Shown: positions 10,124 to 20,283, counted from the stretch's first letter. The stretch is DNA of 64,000 nt from Alkalicoccobacillus plakortidis (GCF_023703085.1 NZ_JAMQJY010000001.1:744001-808000), one strand, 5' to 3'. Translations and numbers: made by a program. The notes: generated from the letters alone by a model not told the origin.

Positions 10124-10867
10124 TTATGGCATCACTAAACCGCCATCTACATGTAAAGTTTGGCCAGTCATGTAATCTGCATCACTACTTGCAAGGAAAC
10201 GGACAACAGATGCGACCTGTCGAGCTTCTCCTAGCGCCCCTAAAGGAATTTGAGTGAGATACTGTGCTTTTACATCCTCACTTAGTACTTCTGTCATATC
10301 GCTCTCTATAAAGCCTGGCGCAACGGCATTCACATGGATATTACGATTAGCAAGCTCTTTTGCCATGGATTTAGTTAATCCAATCACACCTGCTTTTGCT
10401 GCTACGTAGTTCGCCTGACCTGGGTTACCCATTACAGCAACAACTGAAGATACATTAATAATTCGACCATACCGTTGTTTCATCATCTGACGTGATACCG
10501 CTTTGGCACAATTAAATACACCTTTCAGATTTGTGTTCACAACTGCATCCCAGTCATCTTCCTTCATGCGAATCAACAGATTATCACGTGTAATCCCCGC
10601 ATTATTAACTAAGATATCGATTCGTCCAAATGCTTCAATCGTTTGTTTGATTAGTGCTTGGACTTGCTCAGTATTTGCAACATCAGCCTGCACAGCAATT
10701 GCCTCTCCGCCAATTGACTTAATATCTTGAACCACTTGTTCAGCTCTTACTTGGCTGCCCGCATAGTTCACAACAATCTTTGCCCCTTTTTGGGCAAGCT
10801 CCATTGCAATGGCTTGTCCTAAACCTCTAGATGCGCCTGTTACAATTGCTACTTGATCCTGTAACAT
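10124..10867 (-). CDS. fabG: 3-oxoacyl-ACP reductase FabG
   Basis: NADPH-dependent reduction of beta-ketoacyl-ACP in each round of fatty acid elongation. 247 residues, a short-chain dehydrogenase: cofactor motif TGASRGLG at 10-17, NNAG at about 88-91, and the catalytic Ser140/Tyr154/Lys158 set (NVSSVV...ANYVAAK). C-terminal [11 protein letters not shown] is typical of FabG. Its ATG shares one base with the fabD stop (TAATG), so translation is coupled. Position between fabD and acpP separates it from the many other SDR proteins. Confidence 0.95.
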   Translation of the reverse strand: MLQDQVAIVTGASRGLGQAIAMELAQKGAKIVVNYAGSQVRAEQVVQDIKSIGGEAIAVQADVANTEQVQALIKQTIEAFGRIDILVNNAGITRDNLLIRMKEDDWDAVVNTNLKGVFNCAKAVSRQMMKQRYGRIINVSSVVAVMGNPGQANYVAAKAGVIGLTKSMAKELANRNIHVNAVAPGFIESDMTEVLSEDVKAQYLTQIPLGALGEARQVASVVRFLASSDADYMTGQTLHVDGGLVMP

Positions 10868-11814
10868 TATTCTGCCGCCTCCTTTAACTTCATCACTACG
10901 TTTTCAATACTTGCTCGATCTGAAACAGCATAGGCTGAGACATTACGGTCAATTTTTTTCATTAATCCAGTTAAGACATTCCCTGATCCTACTTCAATAA
11001 ATGTATCAACACCAAGTTCAATTAAATGTTTGATACTCTCTTCCCAACGAACAGAAGAATAGACTTGTTCCACTAGTTGTTGACGAATCGCAACACCCTC
11101 GGTTGTTTCATGGGCGGTGACATTTGCAATAACCGGTATTTCACTATCATGAATGTCTTGTTCTGCTAACAACGCAGCTAGCTTTTCTGCTGCTGGTTTC
11201 ATTAAACTAGAATGAAAAGGTCCACTAACTTGAAGCGGTAACACTCGTTTCGCACCAGCTTCTTTTGCTTTGACACCAGCAAGCTCAACACCTTTTGCAG
11301 TACCAGAAATGACTATCTGTCCTGGGCAATTTAAATTAGCTAGTTCGGCAACTTCTCCTGCTTCTGCTACCGCTGTTTCAATTGCACGTAAACTGTCTGC
11401 ATCCAGACCAAGAACGGCAGCCATTGATCCCTCACCAAATGGAACTGCTTCTTCCATAAACAGTCCTCGGCTCCGCACTGACTGCAGGGCTGTTTCGTAA
11501 GACAATGCACCAGCCGCAGCTAACGCACTATATTCTCCCAAACTATGACCGGCCACATAATCAGGTTTAATCCCAGCTTCTTTTACTAACTCAAGCACAG
11601 CCAAACTCATAGTAACAAGGGCAGGCTGCGTGTTCTCTGTTCTTCTTAGAACCTCATCAGGTCCCTCTTTCATAATGGCACTTAGTGAATAATCTAATGT
11701 GTTGTCTGCTAGTTCAAAGATGTTTCGGCATAAAGGCTCCGTTTCAAATAAATCGGCACCCATACCTACCTTTTGAGATCCTTGTCCCGGAAATAAAAAA
11801 GCGATTTTCCCCAT
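10867..11814 (-). CDS. fabD: Malonyl-CoA:ACP transacylase FabD
   Basis: Moves the malonyl group from CoA to ACP to feed fatty acid elongation. About 315 residues starting [14 protein letters not shown]; the catalytic serine is in [10 protein letters not shown] (about residue 92), the arginine follows in the [12 protein letters not shown] helix, and the histidine lies in GPFHSSLM near residue 203. I take the ATG at 11814, preceded by AAAGGGAGAG, instead of the longer in-frame start at 11856 that would run into plsX. It is separated from plsX by one base and overlaps fabG. Confidence 0.95.
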   Translation of the reverse strand: MGKIAFLFPGQGSQKVGMGADLFETEPLCRNIFELADNTLDYSLSAIMKEGPDEVLRRTENTQPALVTMSLAVLELVKEAGIKPDYVAGHSLGEYSALAAAGALSYETALQSVRSRGLFMEEAVPFGEGSMAAVLGLDADSLRAIETAVAEAGEVAELANLNCPGQIVISGTAKGVELAGVKAKEAGAKRVLPLQVSGPFHSSLMKPAAEKLAALLAEQDIHDSEIPVIANVTAHETTEGVAIRQQLVEQVYSSVRWEESIKHLIELGVDTFIEVGSGNVLTGLMKKIDRNVSAYAVSDRASIENVVMKLKEAAE

Positions 11815-11815
11815 T

Positions 11816-12826
11816 TTACTCTCCCTTTTCTTCCTCAGCTTGAGGCATTTTTGCAAGCTCAGCTTTTACAAGTGCTGCTACTTGTTGCTCAACCATAAGC
11901 TTTGCTTGACGGATGGCATGAAACATGGCGGTTTCATCTGATGATCCATGAGCTTTTATGACAGGCGCTTTTAAACCAAATAGGCCAGCACCTCCATATT
12001 CGGAATAGCTCATCTTTGTACGAATATCACGAAAGCTTGGTTTCAGCACACCTGCTGCAAGCTTATTTTTCACGGATTTTGTTAATTCTTTTTTTATTAA
12101 TCCAAATAGTGATGCCGCCGTACCTTCTATCGTTTTTAGCACCAAGTTTCCGGAAAAACCATCACACACAACGACATCTGCCGCTCCATCTAACAGGTCG
12201 CGCGCTTCAACATTTCCAATAAAATTCAGATCAGAATTCTCGAGAAGTGGAAACGTTTCCTTTGTCAGTTCGTTTCCCTTGCCACTCTCTGTTCCAACAT
12301 TTAATAGTCCAACGCGTGGTTTTTGGACTTTTTTGACAAGCTGCATATACGTGCTGCCAATAATGGCGTGCTGCAATAAATGCTGTGGTTTTGCGTCCAT
12401 ATTTGCTCCAACATCCAATAACAAAAATCCACTTCCATCCATCGTTGGTAGCATCGGTGCAAGTGCGGGTCGATCAACACCTTTAATTCTCCCCACGTAC
12501 AAAAGCCCAACTGTCATTAAGGCCCCGGTATTACCAGAGGAGATACAGGCATCCGCTCTACCTTCCTTCACTTCTCGCACAGCAAGAACCATGGAGGCAT
12601 CTTTTTTCCGGCGAACAGCATGTGTTGGCTTATCCGTATCTTCAATCTTCTCCGTTGTATGTATAATTGAAATTCGTTCATCATTTGTCAGATGAGATCG
12701 AATGGATTGCTCATCTCCAATGAGTGTAATTTCAAGCTCTTTAAATTCTTGGATGGCTCTCATTGCCCCTTCAGTCTGTGCATTAGGAGCATGATCTCCT
12801 CCCATTGCGTCTAGAGCGATTTTCAC
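11816..12826 (-). CDS. plsX: Phosphate acyltransferase PlsX
   Basis: Converts acyl-ACP and phosphate to acyl-phosphate, which PlsY uses to acylate glycerol-3-phosphate; a peripheral membrane enzyme. 336 residues with the family start [14 protein letters not shown], the motif SSGNTGALM near residue 100, and [12 protein letters not shown] around 220. It lies between fapR and fabD, the standard Firmicute arrangement under FapR control. The window also encodes FakA and a FakB-like protein that make the same acyl-phosphate from free fatty acids. Confidence 0.96.
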   Translation of the reverse strand: MKIALDAMGGDHAPNAQTEGAMRAIQEFKELEITLIGDEQSIRSHLTNDERISIIHTTEKIEDTDKPTHAVRRKKDASMVLAVREVKEGRADACISSGNTGALMTVGLLYVGRIKGVDRPALAPMLPTMDGSGFLLLDVGANMDAKPQHLLQHAIIGSTYMQLVKKVQKPRVGLLNVGTESGKGNELTKETFPLLENSDLNFIGNVEARDLLDGAADVVVCDGFSGNLVLKTIEGTAASLFGLIKKELTKSVKNKLAAGVLKPSFRDIRTKMSYSEYGGAGLFGLKAPVIKAHGSSDETAMFHAIRQAKLMVEQQVAALVKAELAKMPQAEEEKGE

Positions 12827-12850
12827 TTGTCTTCCTCCTTCACCTTCAAG

Positions 12851-13414
12851 CTATAAGCTCTTTGGACTTGAACGGTACATAATAAATTCTCCTGAGAACA
12901 CTTTTTCTTTCTCAACATAACTCTCAACCGTAACCATTGTTCGTTCTTTTTCAATTCGAGTCACCGTTGCTTTGGCAACAACCCGCTCACCACTATGTAC
13001 CTGACGTTTAAAACGAATGGTTGCTTTGGCTGTTAACGCAAGTTCGTCATTAATCACAGCAACCGCCAACGAATTAGCTTGTGCGAATAAATAATGGCCA
13101 CGAGCAATACCAGACTTACTGAATACTTCTTCTGTACTCACTTCATAAATGGAAATGGCTCGCTCATCTAATTGCAAATCAATAATCTCACCAAACACTT
13201 CTTCTGCGGAAATAGATTGCAGTTCATCAAGCTGTAGCTCTGCAACACCCTTAATCCGTTCACGTAATTCCGGGATGGACAGCTCCATACGATCAAGACG
13301 AATCGTTTGAATACTTACCTCAAAGTGAGTAGCAAGTTCTTCATCTGTCATAAATGGTTGCTGCTGCAATGTCTCCTGAAGAAGTGCTTGCCTATCCTTT
13401 TTTTTGCGTCGCAT
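12851..13414 (-). CDS. fapR: Fatty acid and phospholipid regulator FapR
   Basis: Repressor of fab and pls genes that releases DNA when it binds malonyl-CoA. 187 residues: an N-terminal DeoR-like helix-turn-helix ([21 protein letters not shown], split at about residues 21-41) and a C-terminal hot-dog effector domain ([19 protein letters not shown]). A promoter and a strong palindrome just upstream suggest autoregulation. It heads the cluster fapR-plsX-fabD-fabG-acpP, as in B. subtilis. Confidence 0.95.
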   Translation of the reverse strand: MRRKKKDRQALLQETLQQQPFMTDEELATHFEVSIQTIRLDRMELSIPELRERIKGVAELQLDELQSISAEEVFGEIIDLQLDERAISIYEVSTEEVFSKSGIARGHYLFAQANSLAVAVINDELALTAKATIRFKRQVHSGERVVAKATVTRIEKERTMVTVESYVEKEKVFSGEFIMYRSSPKSL

Positions 13415-13446
13415 TCTTAGCTGTCCCCCTTACTCATCCTAACCTT

Positions 13447-13477
13447 ACTAGTCTTATGACTAGGTCCTAAGACTAGT
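13447..13477 (-). promoter_or_regulatory. Palindromic candidate FapR operator
   Basis: A perfect 10-base inverted repeat, ACTAGTCTTA and TAAGACTAGT, separated by 11 bases that contain a further GACTAG. It overlaps the -10 box of the fapR promoter and the early transcribed region. FapR is known to bind inverted repeats at its own promoter, so this is the natural candidate; binding itself is inferred. Confidence 0.65.
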
Positions 13478-13504
13478 ATAAACATTATCGGTCGTTTATT
13501 TCAA
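13475..13504 (-). promoter_or_regulatory. Candidate sigma-A promoter of fapR operon
   Basis: Minus-strand TTGAAA, an 18-base spacer, and TATACT, immediately after the recG stop codon. The -10 hexamer overlaps the palindrome described at 13447-13477, which fits repression by FapR. Confidence 0.6.
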
Positions 13505-13507
13505 CTG

Positions 13508-15559
13508 CTAATCCAATTTACCTTGATCAAGTGCACCAGTTGTCTTTAAATAATCTCTTAAGACACTGTACTCTGGGTCATTCCAAAAATGATTGGATTC
13601 TACTAAGGCGCTAGCGTCCTGCCTTGCTACCTCTAGAGTTCGGTAATCATGAACAACGTCTGCTACTTTAAAATCTGGAAGTCCACTTTGCTTTGCTCCA
13701 AAAAAATCACCAGGTCCTCGTAGTTCAAGGTCTCTTTCTGAAAGAACAAACCCATCATTTGTCTCCGTCATAATTCTCATTCGCTCGCGTCCATTTTCCG
13801 TTTTCGGGTCAGCTAATAAGACACAGTACGACTGAGCGCTTCCTCGACCAACACGTCCACGCAATTGATGTAGCTGTGCTAAACCAAAACGATCCGCATC
13901 ATAAATGACCATCATCGTTGCGTTTGGGACATTCACTCCAACCTCAACAACTGTCGTTGAAACCAATACCTGCGTCTGATTTTGATCAAATGATTCCATA
14001 ACCTGATCTTTTTCTTCAGAAGTAAGTCTGCCATGCATTAATCCGACATGAAATCGATCTTTAAAATAATCTGTCAGGATTTGATGAACATCTAATGCAT
14101 TTTGTACATCGAGCATTTCTGATTCTTCAATTAACGGGCAAATAACATACGCCTGCCTACCTTGTGTTAATTCTTTTTCCACAAAACCTAGCACTCGCTC
14201 AAGCATATCGTGTTTTGCCCAATAGGTTTCAATTGGTTTTCTCCAAGCTGGCATTTCATCAAGAATCGATACATCCATGTCCCCAAAAACTGAGATTGCC
14301 AGTGTCCTAGGAATGGGTGTTGCTGTCATAAATAAAACATCTGCATGCTGACCTTTATTACGTAATTGTCTTCGTTGATTCACGCCAAAACGGTGTTGTT
14401 CATCGGTTATCGCAAAGCCAAGATTTTTGAATATGACATCATCTTGAATTAGTGCATGTGTTCCTACCGCTAGATCAATACGTCCTTCTGCAAGCTCTTC
14501 AAGCAGTTCACGTCGGCGTTTTCCTTTAAGAGAACCACTAAATAATTCCACTCGTTTTCCTAATGGTTCAAGCCAGCTTTTTAATGATTCAAGGTGTTGT
14601 TCAGCTAAGATTTCAGTTGGAACCATTAAAGCTGTTTGATAGCCTTCACAAATAACACCATACAAACACGCTGCCGCTACTACTGTTTTTCCTGACCCTA
14701 CATCCCCCTGCAATAAGCGATTCATTTGGTAAGGAGAGGCTACATCCTTAATTACCTCTTGAATCACACGTTGTTGTGCATTGGTCAATGGAAAAGGTAG
14801 CGATGAGGTAAAGGTATGAATATGCTCAGACTTAATATAGATGGACTGACCACTATTTTGCTCTCGTTGATTTTTCTTAAATAATTGCATCTTTAATTGA
14901 AAATAAAGAAACTCCTCATAGACCATTCTGCGTCTGGCCTGTTTTATCGCATGTTGGCCTGATGGATGATGAAGCTCTTGAACGGTTTCTTGTTTGTTCA
15001 ATAATTTATATTTTGTCCTAACAGCTTCTGGCAATGGCTCTGGTAGATCCGCACCAAATTGCTTTAATGCAGATGAAATAGCAGCCTTTAGCATTTTACT
15101 AGTGACAGTACCTGAAGCAGAATATACCGGTTCAATGGTTTGTTCCTGCTGCATGACTCCTTTATGCAATTCTGTACCAGTGATCGTCATTCGATGCCGG
15201 TCCCATTTCCCTGATACAGTCACCTCAGCACCAAGTGATAGCTGATTCTTCAAAAATCCTCGATTAAAAAACGTAACGGTAACAAGTAATCTACCTACTA
15301 GCATTCGAAAAGAAAGACGATTCTTTTTCTTTCCATAGTAGCGGACGGATGGTTCACTATGGATCGCACCCACAACTGTCACTCGTTCGTCATGCTCTGC
15401 GGTTTGTAGATCTTTTAGCTTATAATCCTCATAGCGAAAAGGGAAATACTCCAGAAGATCTCCAACCGTTCGTAACTTTAAACCTTCAAACAGTTTGGCT
15501 TTCTCTTCACCAATTCCATGCACGTCTAAAATAGAACGTTCATACGGTCTTATATTCAT
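13508..15559 (-). CDS. recG: ATP-dependent DNA helicase RecG
   Basis: Branch-migration helicase that remodels stalled forks and Holliday junctions. 683 residues. N-terminal wedge domain with OB fold (about 1-230; VHGIGEEKAKLF and FFNRGFLKNQL), then a superfamily 2 helicase core: Walker A GDVGSGKT near 285, DEQH box near 390, TATPIPRTL near 415, and motif VI QLRGRVGRG near 565. The C-terminal RecG lid is present (LELRGPGDFFGAKQSG). Its ATG overlaps the sdaAA TGA by four bases. Confidence 0.96.
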   Translation of the reverse strand: MNIRPYERSILDVHGIGEEKAKLFEGLKLRTVGDLLEYFPFRYEDYKLKDLQTAEHDERVTVVGAIHSEPSVRYYGKKKNRLSFRMLVGRLLVTVTFFNRGFLKNQLSLGAEVTVSGKWDRHRMTITGTELHKGVMQQEQTIEPVYSASGTVTSKMLKAAISSALKQFGADLPEPLPEAVRTKYKLLNKQETVQELHHPSGQHAIKQARRRMVYEEFLYFQLKMQLFKKNQREQNSGQSIYIKSEHIHTFTSSLPFPLTNAQQRVIQEVIKDVASPYQMNRLLQGDVGSGKTVVAAACLYGVICEGYQTALMVPTEILAEQHLESLKSWLEPLGKRVELFSGSLKGKRRRELLEELAEGRIDLAVGTHALIQDDVIFKNLGFAITDEQHRFGVNQRRQLRNKGQHADVLFMTATPIPRTLAISVFGDMDVSILDEMPAWRKPIETYWAKHDMLERVLGFVEKELTQGRQAYVICPLIEESEMLDVQNALDVHQILTDYFKDRFHVGLMHGRLTSEEKDQVMESFDQNQTQVLVSTTVVEVGVNVPNATMMVIYDADRFGLAQLHQLRGRVGRGSAQSYCVLLADPKTENGRERMRIMTETNDGFVLSERDLELRGPGDFFGAKQSGLPDFKVADVVHDYRTLEVARQDASALVESNHFWNDPEYSVLRDYLKTTGALDQGKLD

Positions 15560-16440
15560 TTATCCATTGACACTCCAAAAATTTCAGCTTCAAGACGACG
15601 ACCAGTTGGTGTAGCCGCCAGTCCACCTTGCGCCGTTTCCTTAAGGGCAACAGGCATGGTTTGTCCAATTCGATACATAGCATCAATGACTTCATCACAT
15701 GGAATACGACTTTTTATTCCAGCTAGCGCCATATCTGCAGCTGTGATCGCGACTGATGCTCCCATCGCATTACGCTTCACACAGGGTACCTCTACTAAGC
15801 CAGCTACTGGATCACATACAAGCCCAAGTAGATTTTTCAAGGCAATAGCTAAGGCTTCAGCAGATTGCTGTGGCGTGCCTCCAGCAAGCTCTACTAACGC
15901 AGCAGCAGCCATGCCCGAAGCAGAACCCACCTCAGCTTGACAGCCACCCGCAGCACCTGAAATGGACGCATTGTTAGCCACAACAAATCCAAAGGCTCCC
16001 GCGGCAAATAAGTAGTGAATCATTTGTTCGTCTGTTGGCTGCAATTTAGCTTTCATGCCAAATAAAACACCCGGAACAACTCCAGAAGCACCCGCGGTAG
16101 GAGTTGCACAAATGATCCCCATCGCTGCATTCACTTCATTCGTTGCCATCGCTTTACTCACAGAATCTAATAAAAAGTCGCCACCAAGTGTTTGTCCTTT
16201 AGCAATATATTCTTGTAGAAGCTTAGCATCTCCACCTGTTAAACCAGAAACGGATTTAATATCTTCAGATGTTCCTCTTTTCACAGCTGCTTTCATTACC
16301 TCTAGATTCTTTCTCATCTGTTCAAAGACTTGTTCTCTTGATCGCCCAGTTTCTTCTACCTCTTGTCTGATCATGACCTCAGAAATAGAAATCCCGTCAA
16401 ACTCTGCTAATTCAACTAGCTCTGCTGCATTACGAAACAT
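15556..16440 (-). CDS. sdaAA: L-serine dehydratase, iron-sulfur subunit alpha
   Basis: Deaminates serine to pyruvate using a [4Fe-4S] cluster, together with SdaAB. 294 residues. Cluster cysteines are recognisable in IICATPTAGASG, the LLGLVCDPVAG stretch and VPCVKRNA, and the central ANNASISGAAGGCQAEVG region is highly conserved in this family. Located 20 bases after sdaAB and overlapping recG. In B. subtilis the same pair sits between yloV and recG. Confidence 0.94.
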   Translation of the reverse strand: MFRNAAELVELAEFDGISISEVMIRQEVEETGRSREQVFEQMRKNLEVMKAAVKRGTSEDIKSVSGLTGGDAKLLQEYIAKGQTLGGDFLLDSVSKAMATNEVNAAMGIICATPTAGASGVVPGVLFGMKAKLQPTDEQMIHYLFAAGAFGFVVANNASISGAAGGCQAEVGSASGMAAAALVELAGGTPQQSAEALAIALKNLLGLVCDPVAGLVEVPCVKRNAMGASVAITAADMALAGIKSRIPCDEVIDAMYRIGQTMPVALKETAQGGLAATPTGRRLEAEIFGVSMDK

Positions 16441-16459
16441 GCAAGTTCCCCCTTTATCC

Positions 16460-17122
16460 TTATTCGTAAATATTAGAAACCAGTTTAATATGCGGAAGTG
16501 ACTTCAGTTCATCAAGCAACTTCTGCTCAACATTTTGGTCTACTTCCATCACCATAAGGGCTTCTTCCCCTTTTTCTCTTCGTGATACTTCCATATGGCC
16601 AATGTTCATCTCATACTTTGCTAAAAGATTTGAGACTGCCGCTATCACTCCATAACGATCATGATGGACCACAAAAATGGCAGGATGATTCCCTGATAAA
16701 CGTAGTTTAAAGCCATTCATTTCAATAACTTCTATCTTACCGCCACCTATTGAGATCCCAACAAGCTCCAAACTTTTCTGTTCATTCTTCAACACAACTC
16801 TCATTGTATTAGGATGATCTGTAACCGCCTCTTCTTCATGAAAATGAACGGTTATTCCAGCCTGTTTTGCTAGATTTTCAGACTCAGGAATTCGGGGATC
16901 ATAGGTATCAAAATCAAGAATCCCGCCAACAACCGCCACGTCCGTACCATGCCCTTTATATGTTTGGGCAAAGGAACCATAGAGGTGAATGTCTGCCTGT
17001 TTTGGGTCATCGCCAAATAACGTACGAGCGACTCGTCCAATTCTTGCTGCGCCTGCAGTGTGAGAACTAGAAGGTCCAATCATAATTGGACCAATAATAT
17101 CAAATACAGTCCGATACTTCAT
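16460..17122 (-). CDS. sdaAB: L-serine dehydratase, beta subunit
   Basis: Partner of SdaAA. 220 residues: an N-terminal substrate-binding domain starting with SSSHTAGAARIGR at about 18-30 (binds the serine carboxylate/phosphate-like site), and a C-terminal ACT domain (about 145-220; IFVVHHDRYGVIAAVSNLLA), which in this family senses amino acids. The gene follows a terminator-like hairpin after the DegV gene, so transcription of sda may be partly independent. Confidence 0.94.
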   Translation of the reverse strand: MKYRTVFDIIGPIMIGPSSSHTAGAARIGRVARTLFGDDPKQADIHLYGSFAQTYKGHGTDVAVVGGILDFDTYDPRIPESENLAKQAGITVHFHEEEAVTDHPNTMRVVLKNEQKSLELVGISIGGGKIEVIEMNGFKLRLSGNHPAIFVVHHDRYGVIAAVSNLLAKYEMNIGHMEVSRREKGEEALMVMEVDQNVEQKLLDELKSLPHIKLVSNIYE

Positions 17123-17148
17123 ATCTCTGCTCCTTATCCTTCTTTAGT

Positions 17149-17187
17149 AAAAAAAGACCGACCTGAATGAAAGCGTCAGCCTTTTTG
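17149..17187 (-). terminator. Probable terminator between the DegV gene and sdaAB
   Basis: Minus strand: AGGCTGAC pairs with GTCGGTCT (two G-U pairs) across a 12-base loop and is followed by a seven-T run. It lies just after the DegV stop. Moderate stem strength. Confidence 0.6.
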
Positions 17188-17192
17188 CAAAT

Positions 17193-18056
17193 TTATTTTA
17201 CAGATGCTTTTGTGCAAGATATTGAGACAGTGCCTGGCCCAACATGAGCTCCAATAACGGCACCAATTGATGTTACCACATCTGACTCAACCTGGCACTC
17301 CTGTTTCACTCGCTCTATCAGTTCTTTCGCAAATTCTTCATTAAGAGCGTGAGAAGCACCGATATGAATAGGTGAATCTCCATACTGGTCTTTTATCGCT
17401 TCAATGATTCGAGAGACTGCCTTTTTTGGACCTCTCGCTTTATCAAACGGATAAACCTCACCCTCTTTTGATAACGAGAGAATCGGCTTTACTTTTAGTA
17501 AGGATCCCAATATGGCTGATGCCTTCCCTATTCGACCGTTTTTCTGTAAAAATTGAAGGGTATCGACGAGAAAATAAACCGTTGTATCGTGAGTCAATTC
17601 TTCTAATCTTGCTTCTAGATCAGCTAGTGGCTTATTCTCATAAGCTAGTCTTGCCATCTCTGAAACAATAAGGCCGATTGCATAAGAAGCTTGACGTGAA
17701 TCAATCACTCTAATATCTAGTTCATCCTCAAGGTTTGCACGAGCTATAGTTGCGGACTGATACGTTCCACTAAGCTTGGAAGAGAGATGAATCGAAAAAA
17801 CGACCTCTGCTCCATCAGATTGAAGCGACCTATACAATTGTTCAAATTGATGTGGTGTTGGTTGAGATGTAGTTGGTATCACATCGTCACGCTCTAGCTT
17901 CTCATAAAAAGCACTTGAACTTAATGTTACCCCGTCCTCATACGATTCTGTTTCAGAGAAAACAACGTTTAATGGAATGACATCTATATTCCACTTTTCA
18001 GCAATCTCTTTTGGAATATCAGCTGTACTGTCGGTGACAATCCGTATCGTTGACAT
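17193..18056 (-). CDS. DegV family fatty-acid-binding protein (FakB-like)
   Basis: DegV proteins bind a fatty acid and, in the best-studied case, present it to the kinase FakA for phosphorylation. 287 residues starting MSTIRIVTDSTADIP; the fatty-acid carboxylate-binding serines are in TTSQPTP near 62-68 and SIHLSSKLSGTYQSA near 89-103, with the conserved late motif GAVIGAHVGPG near 265. It lies 35 bases downstream of fakA on the same strand, a context that supports a FakB role. In B. subtilis no DegV gene occupies this place, so it is an addition to the syntenic block. Confidence 0.88.
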   Translation of the reverse strand: MSTIRIVTDSTADIPKEIAEKWNIDVIPLNVVFSETESYEDGVTLSSSAFYEKLERDDVIPTTSQPTPHQFEQLYRSLQSDGAEVVFSIHLSSKLSGTYQSATIARANLEDELDIRVIDSRQASYAIGLIVSEMARLAYENKPLADLEARLEELTHDTTVYFLVDTLQFLQKNGRIGKASAILGSLLKVKPILSLSKEGEVYPFDKARGPKKAVSRIIEAIKDQYGDSPIHIGASHALNEEFAKELIERVKQECQVESDVVTSIGAVIGAHVGPGTVSISCTKASVK

Positions 18057-18090
18057 GAGTCACACACCCCTTCTTATCATCGCTTCTTTT

Positions 18091-19785
18091 TTATTCAACA
18101 GAGAAAATATAGGAATATAAAGGTTGGCCACCTTTATGAATATCTAGTTCGACATCTGCAAATTGATTTTCAAGATAGCTGATTAACTCATCTGTTTCAC
18201 GTTCCGATGCGTCTTCCCCAGCTAACACCGTCACCATCTCACTATCTTCATCAATCATATGAGCGAGAAGCTCCTTAGCAGCTTCTAATAAGTCAGTATG
18301 AGTGTTGACAATCTTTTTCTCTGAAATTCCAATAAAATCATCTTTATTGATTTTCAGGCCTTCGATTTGAGTATCTCTAACCGCATACGTAATCTGTCCT
18401 GATTTCACAGATTTCATTGCTTCCTTCATATGCGATGCATTTTTTTCAATATCAATCGAAGGATTAAAAGCAAGTAACGCTGCAAGACCTTGAGGCACTG
18501 TTTTAGATGGAATGACAACGGCTTTCGCATCTACAACTTCAGCTGCCTGTTCAGCAGCCATTATGATATTCCCGTTATTAGGAAGGATTAAGATGTTTTT
18601 GGCATTCACTTTATTAATGGCATCAACAATATCCTCAGTACTCGGATTCATTGTTTGTCCGCCTTGAATGACCTCTCCTGCTCCGAGTCCTTTGAATAGC
18701 TTAGAAACTCCTTCGCCCATCGAAACGGTTACAATTCCAAATTCACTTTTAACTGTTTCTTTTTGTTCAGGCACAGAATCAGATTCACCGTAAAAGGCTT
18801 GTGTTTCATCAAGCAGATGAGTATGCTGCTCTCTCATGTTTTCGATCTTAATATTAATAAAATCACCGTAACGCTGAGCACGAGCTAGAACCTCTCCAGG
18901 ATATTCTGCATGGATATGTACTTTAAGCAGATCTTCATCAGAGACTACTAATAGCGAGTCGCCAATCTCACTTAACTCGTTACGAAAATCTTCTTCTACA
19001 AACGCATTTTTTTCTAATTGTTTCTCATCAAAACGTACCATCACTTCTGTACAGTAGCCAAACTCGATATCTTCCGTTGACATCTGACTTTGAGCAGAAT
19101 GTTGGTGATGCTCAATTTTAACTAGGTCAGCCATATTCGGTGTCACTGGCTGCTGATTCTTTAGCTTCTTTCCTTGAAGCACTGCTAAAAACCCTTCATA
19201 AATGTAAAGTAACCCTTGACCACCTGAGTCAACTACACCTACTTCTTTTAATACTGGAAGTAAATCAGGAGTTCGCTTTAGAGAAGCTTTTGCTTCTTTC
19301 ACAACGTCACTCATCACAGCAATAATGTCATCATTCTTTTTAGCTGTTTTAACAGCCTGTCTAGCAGCATCCTTCGCTACAGTAAGAATCGTGCCTTCAA
19401 CAGGTTTAATAACAGCCTTATATGCCGTTTCTACTCCCTTTTCAAAGGCCGTAGCAAGATCTTCGGCAGTTAATGCTTGTTTTCCTTCAACAGCTTTTGA
19501 GAACCCTCTGAAAAGTTGAGAAAGGATAACACCCGAATTGCCTCTAGCCCCCATTAACAGACCTTTAGCAAAGGAAGCTGCAATAAGACCAGCGTCCTTT
19601 GCTTTTTGTGATTGTACCTCTTTGACTCCTGAGGTAATCGATAAATTCATATTTGTTCCTGTATCTCCATCTGGTACAGGGAACACATTAAGTGAATCAA
19701 CAATCTTAACATGTCTTGATAAATTCTCTGCCCCCTCAATATACATCTGAGCAAGCTTATTTGCTTCTAGTCTCTTAACCGTCAC
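18091..19785 (-). CDS. fakA: Fatty acid kinase FakA (YloV, DhaL domain)
   Basis: ATP-dependent kinase that phosphorylates fatty acids held by FakB, giving acyl-phosphate for phospholipid synthesis. About 564 residues. N-terminal DhaL domain with the nucleotide/Mg site FPVPDGDTGTNM near 37-48 and GARGNSGVILSQ near 80-91; a middle domain; and a C-terminal FakA domain with ILPNNGNIIMAA. I prefer GTG at 19785 because GGAGG lies 8 bases upstream; the ATG at 19791 is only 2 bases from it. Co-transcribed with the Asp23-family gene (16-base gap) and the FakB-like gene. Confidence 0.92.
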   Translation of the reverse strand: MTVKRLEANKLAQMYIEGAENLSRHVKIVDSLNVFPVPDGDTGTNMNLSITSGVKEVQSQKAKDAGLIAASFAKGLLMGARGNSGVILSQLFRGFSKAVEGKQALTAEDLATAFEKGVETAYKAVIKPVEGTILTVAKDAARQAVKTAKKNDDIIAVMSDVVKEAKASLKRTPDLLPVLKEVGVVDSGGQGLLYIYEGFLAVLQGKKLKNQQPVTPNMADLVKIEHHQHSAQSQMSTEDIEFGYCTEVMVRFDEKQLEKNAFVEEDFRNELSEIGDSLLVVSDEDLLKVHIHAEYPGEVLARAQRYGDFINIKIENMREQHTHLLDETQAFYGESDSVPEQKETVKSEFGIVTVSMGEGVSKLFKGLGAGEVIQGGQTMNPSTEDIVDAINKVNAKNILILPNNGNIIMAAEQAAEVVDAKAVVIPSKTVPQGLAALLAFNPSIDIEKNASHMKEAMKSVKSGQITYAVRDTQIEGLKINKDDFIGISEKKIVNTHTDLLEAAKELLAHMIDEDSEMVTVLAGEDASERETDELISYLENQFADVELDIHKGGQPLYSYIFSVE

Positions 19786-19807
19786 TACCATTTCCTCCTA
19801 ACCGCCC

Positions 19808-20170
19808 CTAAGTGTTTAACACTCGAACACCTTGCACAAAAATATTAACAGATCCAACATCTAATCCAAGCATCTGTTCTAGTTGATATTTCACTTTAGT
19901 TTGCACGTTATGTGCGACCTCTGAAATTTTTGTTCCATAACTTACGATGATATACATATCAATATGGATGTCCTCTTCTACTTCACGAATGACCACACCT
20001 CGGCGGAAATTTTCTTTTCCTAGTAAATCAGACAGACCATCTTTTATTTGTTTTTGTGAAGCCATGCCAACGATGCCATAGCAGTCTACCGCTGCGCCAC
20101 CGGCTACGGTTGCCACAACGTCTCTTGAAACATCTACCATTCCAAGTTGTGTTTTCATTTCAATAGACAT
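19808..20170 (-). CDS. yloU: Asp23/Gls24 family envelope protein YloU
   Basis: A 120-residue Asp23/Gls24 (DUF322) protein; relatives are abundant stress proteins near the membrane, but the molecular role is uncertain. Typical stretches are GGAAVDCYGIVGMAS at about 24-38 and HIDMYIIVSYGTKISEVA at about 67-84. A clear GGAGGA ribosome-binding site precedes the ATG. It begins the yloU-fakA-degV-sda run and is divergent from rpmB, as in B. subtilis. Confidence 0.92.
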   Translation of the reverse strand: MSIEMKTQLGMVDVSRDVVATVAGGAAVDCYGIVGMASQKQIKDGLSDLLGKENFRRGVVIREVEEDIHIDMYIIVSYGTKISEVAHNVQTKVKYQLEQMLGLDVGSVNIFVQGVRVLNT

Positions 20171-20283
20171 ACTTATCCTCCTTTAAGAACTGCACATTAG
20201 CTTCATTTTACTATACATTAAGTGAATATGAAAGAAGCAATGGAGTGTCAAGGATTAAACCTTGATAAAGTTCTTACAATCTA

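Noticed and set aside
12279..12695. 138-codon plus-strand frame inside plsX
   Set aside because: Antisense shadow of a conserved gene.
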